In this document: piece by piece, positions 40,100-45,040 of the stretch
Numbering within the stretch: position 1 is the stretch's first letter
Layout: every line of letters begins with the position of its first letter
Source of the DNA: Candidatus Zixiibacteriota bacterium
Lineage (GTDB): Bacteria > Zixibacteria > MSB-5A5 > GN15 > FEB-12
NCBI GenBank assembly: GCA_040752815.1
Contig: JBFMGC010000022.1
Location: 1-45,040, forward strand
Direction: 5' to 3'
DNA: 45,040 nucleotides
The notes under the pieces: model-generated
Databases searched by the model: none
What the model was told of the DNA's origin: nothing
The model's input: the letters and a program-made list of their open reading frames with translations, nothing else
Made by a program: the position numbers and the translations under genes

Positions 40100-41308
40100 A
40101 TGTCACGAAATCGAATCGCTCGAACCAGCTTAATCATGATTGCTGTGGGGATACTTGTACATCTCACACTATCAGCCAGTGTGTATTCACAAGGAAGTTG
40201 CTGTGTCGGCAGGGTCGGCAATGCAGATGGTAGTGGTGGCGATGAGCCGACAATTGGCGATGTAACCACCATGATCGGTTCGACGTTCATCTACGGGTGG
40301 CAGTATTGCGAACAGGTCTATCAGTGTGTGGCGGAAGCCGATATCAATCAGTCTGGCGGCCTGAATCCTGAGTGCACCGACGTTAGTATAGGCGACATTA
40401 CAATTCTTATCGACTACCTGTTCATCACTGGTTCGTCACTGGGTTTGCCCGACTGCTTGCAGCAGTCGAGCGACCCTCATGGATACGCTGTTGGCTATGG
40501 TGGTTGTAAGGGAGCAGCGGGTTTGGATGGCGGGCGGATTGCAAGTATGCAAACATGCGTTTCATACTCATACGATGGCTCCGGCATTCTGGCTCTTACT
40601 CATGTCGATGCCGGATTGAACTGCTGCCCGGTGACAACACTTGGTGTCAGCATCACAGGTGATACGATAAGAGTGAGCGAATACGACCTCGGTCTGTGTG
40701 ATTGCTCTTGCCTCTATGATATTGAATACCGAGTGGAAAACCTCCCTACGGGGAGTTATCGGATTGTTGTAGACGAAGCAATTCCGAACGATGGCGAACC
40801 CCTCGATTTCACGGTCGACCTGGCGCTCGCGCCAACCGGGGTTTTTTGTGTGGCGCGTACCCAGTATCCTTGGGGCGGCGGCACCGCGGGTTACTTGTTT
40901 TCGCGCTCTGACTGCAAAACTAACTTCGGCGCGGCCCAGGAAAACGGTGCTATGGCGACTTCAAGCTGCATCGAGTATGTTTACGATGGCTACGGGACGC
41001 TGATGATGACACACGTGAACGCCGGTCTCAATTGCTGTCCGACCGAAATCTCGGCGCAATTCAGTTTTGAGGGTTCGACGATTACGGTGACCGAGATCGA
41101 AGACCTCTCAGGCGGCGGCTGCCACTGTCTCTGCTTGTATGATCTCGAGTACCGTATCCTGAACCTAGCGCCAGGTGAATACCGGCTCGTGATAATCGAG
41201 CCGTACGTGGAGCCTCCCGTCGCGGTGCTTGACTTTACGCTGGGCCTGACAATCGCCGCTTCCGGCGTGCATTGCGTTGAGCGGACAGTCTATCCGTGGG
41301 GGCAGTAG
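40100..41308 (+). CDS. exported dockerin-bearing protein with duplicated Cys-rich domain
   Basis: Exported protein of 402 residues. Signal peptide about 1-29 (ending SASVYSQG). Directly after it comes a dockerin-like module (about 32-112) with two EF-hand-like loops, NADGSGGDEPTIGDV and DINQSGGLNPECTDVSIGDI, ending FITGSSLGLPDCL. Two tandem copies of a domain of about 130 residues follow, sharing Y-S/V-YDGxGxLxxTHVxAGLNCCP, CDCSCLYDIEYR versus CHCLCLYDLEYR, and ending YPWG. I do not recognise this repeated Cys-rich domain. The dockerin is almost the same as the one at the C-terminus of the protease at 7971. I chose the ATG at 40100 because it gives the signal peptide. It has its own promoter. 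Confidence 0.78.
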   Translation: MSRNRIARTSLIMIAVGILVHLTLSASVYSQGSCCVGRVGNADGSGGDEPTIGDVTTMIGSTFIYGWQYCEQVYQCVAEADINQSGGLNPECTDVSIGDITILIDYLFITGSSLGLPDCLQQSSDPHGYAVGYGGCKGAAGLDGGRIASMQTCVSYSYDGSGILALTHVDAGLNCCPVTTLGVSITGDTIRVSEYDLGLCDCSCLYDIEYRVENLPTGSYRIVVDEAIPNDGEPLDFTVDLALAPTGVFCVARTQYPWGGGTAGYLFSRSDCKTNFGAAQENGAMATSSCIEYVYDGYGTLMMTHVNAGLNCCPTEISAQFSFEGSTITVTEIEDLSGGGCHCLCLYDLEYRILNLAPGEYRLVIIEPYVEPPVAVLDFTLGLTIAASGVHCVERTVYPWGQ

Positions 41309-41372
41309 ACACTTATTTGCCTACAAGGCGGTTTGTGAATCGGTAGGTCTGAAGCAGATCTGCCCTACTTGG

Positions 41373-41978
41373 CTATTCCCCCTCCATCTCCTGTCGTCCC
41401 TCAAGCGCACGCGAGAGCGTCACCGAATCGGCATACTCCAAATCCGAGCCCACCGGTAAGCCTCGTGCAATCCGTGTGACTTTCGGTCCCAGCGGTGAGA
41501 TTAATTTGGCAAGGTATAGCGCCGTCGCCTCCCCCTCCACGTTGGGATTCGTGGCAATTATTATTTCTTTGACTTCGCGGTCGATCCGATGTAACAGTTC
41601 TTTGATGCGCAAATCATCCGGCCCGATTCCATCCAGCGGCGACAGCCGTCCCCCGAGAACATGATACAGACCGCGATACAGATCGACTTTGTTCAGCGCG
41701 GCGGCATCCATCGCGTCCTCAACCACGCAGATGACATCACGACGACGCCTTTGGTCGGAACAGGTCGAGCAGGGATCGGTCTCGGAGATGTTATAGCATA
41801 CTGAGCAGAAGCTGACTTTCTCTTTGACCTCGCGAATCAGGTCGGCCAGCTCGAGCGCCTCCTCCGACGGTAGCTTCAGAATGTGAAACGCCAGCCGCGC
41901 GGCGGTCTTGCGCCCGATTCCGGGCAGGCGCGACAACCAGTTGGCGAGACGCTCAATTGATCCGGCGGATTCGAACAT
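41373..41978 (-). CDS. recR: recombination mediator RecR
   Basis: RecR, which with RecO loads RecA at single-strand gaps. It has 201 residues, the normal size. An N-terminal helix-hairpin-helix region contains LSRLPGIGRKTAARLA. A C4 zinc finger (C58, C61, C70, C73 in CSVCYNISETDPCSTC) is followed by a Toprim domain (about 80-175, VICVVEDAMDAAAL, YHVLGGRLSPLDGIGPDDL). GAGG precedes the ATG. It is the last gene of the dnaX-ybaB-recR group, 16 bases after ybaB. Confidence 0.97.
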   Translation of the reverse strand: MFESAGSIERLANWLSRLPGIGRKTAARLAFHILKLPSEEALELADLIREVKEKVSFCSVCYNISETDPCSTCSDQRRRRDVICVVEDAMDAAALNKVDLYRGLYHVLGGRLSPLDGIGPDDLRIKELLHRIDREVKEIIIATNPNVEGEATALYLAKLISPLGPKVTRIARGLPVGSDLEYADSVTLSRALEGRQEMEGE

Positions 41979-41994
41979 CGTTTTTGCGCCTCGC

Positions 41995-42321
41995 TCAAAA
42001 CGGAAGGTTCAGCCCCGGCAGACTCAGGCCTCCGGTGAGACTGGACATCTGCTGCTGCTGAATTTCCTGCGACTTTTCCCGCGCCAGATTGAGCGCGGCC
42101 ACAATCAGGTCCTGCAGCATCTCGACATCATCCGGATTGACAACTTCGGGATCGATCGTAATCGACCTGATCTCATTCTTGCCGCTGACCACGACCCTCA
42201 CCATGCCGCCACCGGCGCTGCCCTCAATCTCGGTTTGTTCCAGTTGCTGCTGGATTTCAGCCATCTTGGCCTGCATCTGCTGCACTTGTTTCATCATATT
42301 GCCCAGGCCGCCCTTGCTCAT
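41995..42321 (-). CDS. ybaB: YbaB/EbfC-family nucleoid-associated protein
   Basis: Small DNA-binding protein of 108 residues. It has the usual arrangement: an N-terminal helix MKQVQQMQAKMAEIQQQLEQTEIEG, a small sheet with GGGMVRVVVSGKNEIRSITIDPEVV, and a C-terminal helix with DLIVAALNLAREKSQE. It forms dimers that coat DNA. AGGAG lies 7 bases before the ATG. It lies between dnaX and recR, the conserved order in many bacteria. Confidence 0.96.
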   Translation of the reverse strand: MSKGGLGNMMKQVQQMQAKMAEIQQQLEQTEIEGSAGGGMVRVVVSGKNEIRSITIDPEVVNPDDVEMLQDLIVAALNLAREKSQEIQQQQMSSLTGGLSLPGLNLPF

Positions 42322-42373
42322 ATCACTTCTCCTTGGTTATTCCTTACTCAATTCGCCGGATGTGTGCCCGTGA

Positions 42374-44041
42374 TCAGTCTTCCGCTTTCTTGATGCCGAT
42401 TATCTCGCCGTTCACCATATCGACCAAACCCTTTAGCCTCGGAGAGCGCTCGACCAGTTCCTTTGGATCGACTTTGGGTTTCTCGGGGCTGCTCTCGGCG
42501 GGTTCGACCTTCTGCTGGTCAATCTCGAACGTTATCGACAGGCTCGCCTTGAAACAGTCGCGCAGGGTTTGCTCGATCAATTTCAAATTCTCCGGTTTGG
42601 TAACCAGTTGGCGTGAGGCCTCGCCCGACGCCGCAAAGAACATTTGCAGGCGGTTGTCTTTGATCGCGCGAAGCTCCGCCATGCGCACCTGCGAAGCCAG
42701 CATCGGGCTCGACTTTCTCAGCACCGCCAGAAAACTCTCCCATCCCGATTGAATTGTCGGCATGTTGACAACGCGCGTACCCGCTGGCGGCGTCTGCGGC
42801 GGCAGAGGCGTGCCGAGAACAGTCGCCGACTGCGTCGAGGAATGACGTTTCGATCTGAACAGATCGCGCTCAGTAGTGTTGTTGGACGACCCGCTGTCGG
42901 TCGCGCCCTCGTTCTGCTGGAGGTATTTGAGAATCTCCTCGAATCGGACTGTCGATTCCATCTCGGCCATCTTCACCGCGGCGGTCTCGAGCAGGAGACG
43001 CTGATCGATCCCGCGCTTGAGATCGTCGTATAGGTCAACGGCGATTTTGACCAGGCGGAGCATATCACCGAGCTGGAAAAAATCCGCCTGGCGCCGGTAC
43101 TCCGTGGTCTCTGCGGCATCCAGTTCGAGGAGTCGTCCCGCGTCCGGGTCGGACTTGATGACGATCAATTGTCGGAAATGCTCGAGCAGCTCCGCCGTGA
43201 AATCCGACACGTCGATACCGGCGTCGAATACCGCCTTAATGAGATGCAGCGCCTTGCGCCGGTCCGAGGCTGCAACAGTCTCGACAAACTCAAATAGAAA
43301 CCGGCGATCGACCAGCCCCAGCGCGCTCACCACGTCTTTCTCGGTGACCCGGTCGCCGGAAAACGCGGCCACCTGATCGAGCAAAGACAAGGAATCGCGC
43401 ACCGAACCGTCGGCTTTTCGTGATAGCAACTTGAGCGCCGGTTCGTCGAACTCTAATTTCTCTTTCGCCGCGACATCTTTGAGGTGAGCGGCCAGATCGT
43501 CAACCGAGACCCGGCGAAAGTCGAATCGTTGGGTTCGTGAGAGAATCGTATCCGGCACTTTGAGCGGCTCGGTAGTCGCCATCACGAAAATGACATGCTC
43601 CGGCGGCTCCTCAAGCGTTTTTAGAAGCGCGTCGAACGCCGATCCGGATAGTCGCTGGACCTCGTCGATAATGAAGATCCGTTTCTTGCCGCGTGTCGGA
43701 AGATACCGCACGTTTTCACGCAGCGTGCGGATGTCATCGACTCCAGTGTTGGAGGCGGCGTCGATCTCGAGCACGTCCATCGATGATCCCGCGGTGATTT
43801 CGATACAGGCGGGGCATTCTCCACAGGGCGTTTCCGTGGGGCCGTTGATGCAATTCACCGCCTTGGCCAGCAGGCGGGCCACAGTGGTCTTGCCGGTGCC
43901 GCGCGGCCCGCAGAACAAGTACCCGGACGCCACCCGTCCGTTGCGAAGCGCGTTTCTGAGCGTGCGCGTAACGTGTTCCTGGGCCACGACTTGATCGAAC
44001 GTGGCCGGACGGTACTTCCTCGCGAATACCAGATAGCTCAT
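42374..44041 (-). CDS. dnaX: DNA polymerase III gamma/tau subunit
   Basis: Clamp-loader ATPase subunit of the replicative polymerase, 555 residues. The Walker A motif is GPRGTGKT (45-52), with zinc-binding cysteines C64, C73, C76 and C79. The Walker B region is IFIIDEVQRLS (about 122-132), and the SRC-like sensor region is TILSRTQRFDFRR. Domain III follows to about 365, then a linker rich in Ser and Thr (TDSGSSNNTTERD). A C-terminal domain (about 425-555) is consistent with the tau-specific part. I did not find an obvious A-run slippage signal for making a shorter gamma form. It is the first gene of the dnaX-ybaB-recR group. Confidence 0.96.
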   Translation of the reverse strand: MSYLVFARKYRPATFDQVVAQEHVTRTLRNALRNGRVASGYLFCGPRGTGKTTVARLLAKAVNCINGPTETPCGECPACIEITAGSSMDVLEIDAASNTGVDDIRTLRENVRYLPTRGKKRIFIIDEVQRLSGSAFDALLKTLEEPPEHVIFVMATTEPLKVPDTILSRTQRFDFRRVSVDDLAAHLKDVAAKEKLEFDEPALKLLSRKADGSVRDSLSLLDQVAAFSGDRVTEKDVVSALGLVDRRFLFEFVETVAASDRRKALHLIKAVFDAGIDVSDFTAELLEHFRQLIVIKSDPDAGRLLELDAAETTEYRRQADFFQLGDMLRLVKIAVDLYDDLKRGIDQRLLLETAAVKMAEMESTVRFEEILKYLQQNEGATDSGSSNNTTERDLFRSKRHSSTQSATVLGTPLPPQTPPAGTRVVNMPTIQSGWESFLAVLRKSSPMLASQVRMAELRAIKDNRLQMFFAASGEASRQLVTKPENLKLIEQTLRDCFKASLSITFEIDQQKVEPAESSPEKPKVDPKELVERSPRLKGLVDMVNGEIIGIKKAED

Positions 44042-44468
44042 GACCCGTCAATATACGCCAAATGCAATAGTGAGGGTATCATATTCTGACCTGCCCAACA
44101 GGCGCTGCAGAACTCCGGGTTCACGTGCGCCAAAGGTCTCTCGCAGTTGTGCGGAGCAGACCTCCTGTTATTCGTGCGCGGCAGACCTCCGAGAGACGTG
44201 CGCGGCAGACCTCCCGAGAGACGTGCGCGGCAGCCCCCGGTCTGCCCGGCCATTACGTACTGGCTCGCAGACATCGCAAGCGCGAGTTTTCTCTTGCATC
44301 GCACGGTACCGTAGACTATGGTATTTGTAAGATCCGGTATCCCGCAGCTCTGCTGTGGGTGGGCTGAACTGGAAGACCGTAGGGTGGGTTTGCTTCATAC
44401 CCGCCACTGGTGACTGGTGGCCCACAGCTTGCTGTGGGTGGGCAGAACTGAAAGCACGGGAGGTCGCG
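44042..44468. repeat. gene-free gap with tandem and palindromic repeats
   Basis: This 427-base gap has no gene. From 44174 there are tandem units of 24-25 bases, each starting GTGCGCGGCAG (starts at 44174, 44198 and 44223). The last is closed by GGTCTGCC, so the block is an amplified half of the family A palindrome. At 44341-44359 and 44421-44438 are family B hairpins (CCCGCAGC/GCTGTGGG with a wobble pair, and CCCACAGC/GCTGTGGG). Both are followed by TGGGC(A/T)GAACTG. Between them, 44379-44407 is the family C element also found at 15249-15277. Confidence 0.8.
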
Positions 44469-45040
44469 ATGGTGAGAATCAAGAGTACAAAAGTAGTGTT
44501 TATGGGGGGTATTGCTTGCCTGTGTCGCCTATCCTCTTGGGGCACAATTCGGTAGCTGGATGGATGCCTTGCGGCACATGTGGAATGCCGATGAGTATCG
44601 CAAGCAAGCATCGGAGCAGACCGCCGCAATCCTGAGGAAAATGGGGACGATCCAGGTGGGCGATACCCTCGCTGACTTCAGCCTTGAGGACATCGATGGT
44701 CAGTGGCATCGGCTGTCGGAGTTGGTGATTGATAAAACGCTGATTACATTTGTTAAGCCGGACTGCGATGCTTGCCTGATTGAGCTTGAGAGGTTGAGAG
44801 AATCAGCCCGCGGTCCGGATGATTACGAACATGTCTTACTGATTACGTCAGCGAATCCGCTACACTTGCAAAAGCTCAGAGCGGATTACGGTTTGGGGTG
44901 TGCGATCTTATATGATGAGGAGCGTGCTTTCGGAAACGCTCTGAAAGTTCAGAGCTTCCCGTTTAACATTGTTGTAAACAACTCGCGTGTTATCGAAGAG
45001 ATTCACGCGAACACGTTGTTCCCCGACGATTACGAGCGGT
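44469..45040 (+). CDS. exported thioredoxin-fold protein, partial, apparent frameshift in signal peptide
   Basis: Envelope thiol-disulfide protein of the TlpA/AhpC-TSA type, running off the window end. The main frame is open from 44497 to 45040. It carries GDTLADFSLEDIDGQWHRLSEL and a CxxC motif in FVKPDCDACLIELERL, followed by KVQSFPFNIVVNN with the cis-Pro region. This frame has no good early start; possible ones are the TTG at 44512 or the ATG at 44560. An ATG at 44469 begins a basic N-terminus (MVRIKSTKVVFM) that stops at 44555 in another frame. Removing one G from the G6 run (44504-44509) joins the two into a good signal peptide, MVRIKSTKVVFMGVLLACVA, with a lipobox-like LLAC. This could be a sequencing error, a phase-variable tract or a real lesion. 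Confidence 0.65.

Noticed and set aside
44151-44246. Possible short CRISPR-like array
   Set aside because: Units of 24-25 bases are head to tail without unique spacers, and no cas genes are present. They are derived from the dispersed palindrome.

Overview
The window is about 45 kb of moderately GC-rich bacterial chromosome, densely coded on both strands. The organism is Gram-negative: there are two TonB-dependent receptors, a DUF5916-type outer-membrane barrel, a PorV-like protein and many signal peptides. The PorV-like protein next to a protein with a sorting-domain-like C-terminus points to the Fibrobacteres-Chlorobi-Bacteroidetes superphylum. The dockerin-like modules of the form 'ADINQSGG...IGDITILIDYLFITG', the DUF5916 protein and the many palindromic intergenic repeats look most like candidate phylum Zixibacteria or a close relative. 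This placement is inferred from gene content, not from a marker phylogeny.

Layout: (1) 62-1278, minus: ECF sigma factor and overlapping membrane anti-sigma factor. (2) 1465-7501, minus: TonB-dependent receptor, YfiR/DUF4154-like periplasmic protein and large hybrid histidine kinase, a likely envelope-sensing operon. (3) 7971-15190: secreted M43-like metalloprotease with PKD, cohesin-like and dockerin parts; two GT-C-type membrane glycosyltransferases; a degenerate stand-alone receiver (minus); a polysaccharide-deacetylase homologue without its metal ligands. (4) 15535-21247: DUF5916 outer-membrane protein, strong terminator, B12-dependent ribonucleotide reductase and an unknown protein. (5) 21669-23692: an F420/NADP-type oxidoreductase (minus), an apparently unannotated structured RNA with its own promoter and terminator that resembles 6S RNA (minus), then acpS-pyrE (plus). 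(6) 23728-28797, minus: translationally coupled signalling operon of an ABC-type substrate-binding protein, a HAMP histidine kinase, two single receivers and a REC-GAF-kinase. (7) 29118-35555: TonB receptor, large exported protein and PorV-like protein, closed by a terminator. (8) 35675-39798: gluzincin-like metalloprotease, rmuC, and an SthA-like flavoprotein. (9) 40100-41308: dockerin-bearing Cys-rich duplicated-domain protein. (10) 41373-44041, minus: the classical dnaX-ybaB-recR group. (11) 44469-end: a thioredoxin-fold envelope protein, cut by the window edge and apparently frameshifted in a G6 tract.

Two things stand out. One is the candidate 6S-like RNA between the oxidoreductase gene and acpS. 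The other is a set of palindromic repeat families in most intergenic gaps. Their stems change sequence while staying paired, and one copy supplies the C-terminus and stop codon of the hybrid kinase. Both sensory operons pair a periplasmic or outer-membrane ligand-handling protein with a histidine kinase, and neither encodes an obvious DNA-binding output. I saw no CRISPR array, complete insertion sequence, phage or recognisable defence system, no tRNA or rRNA gene, and no replication origin.
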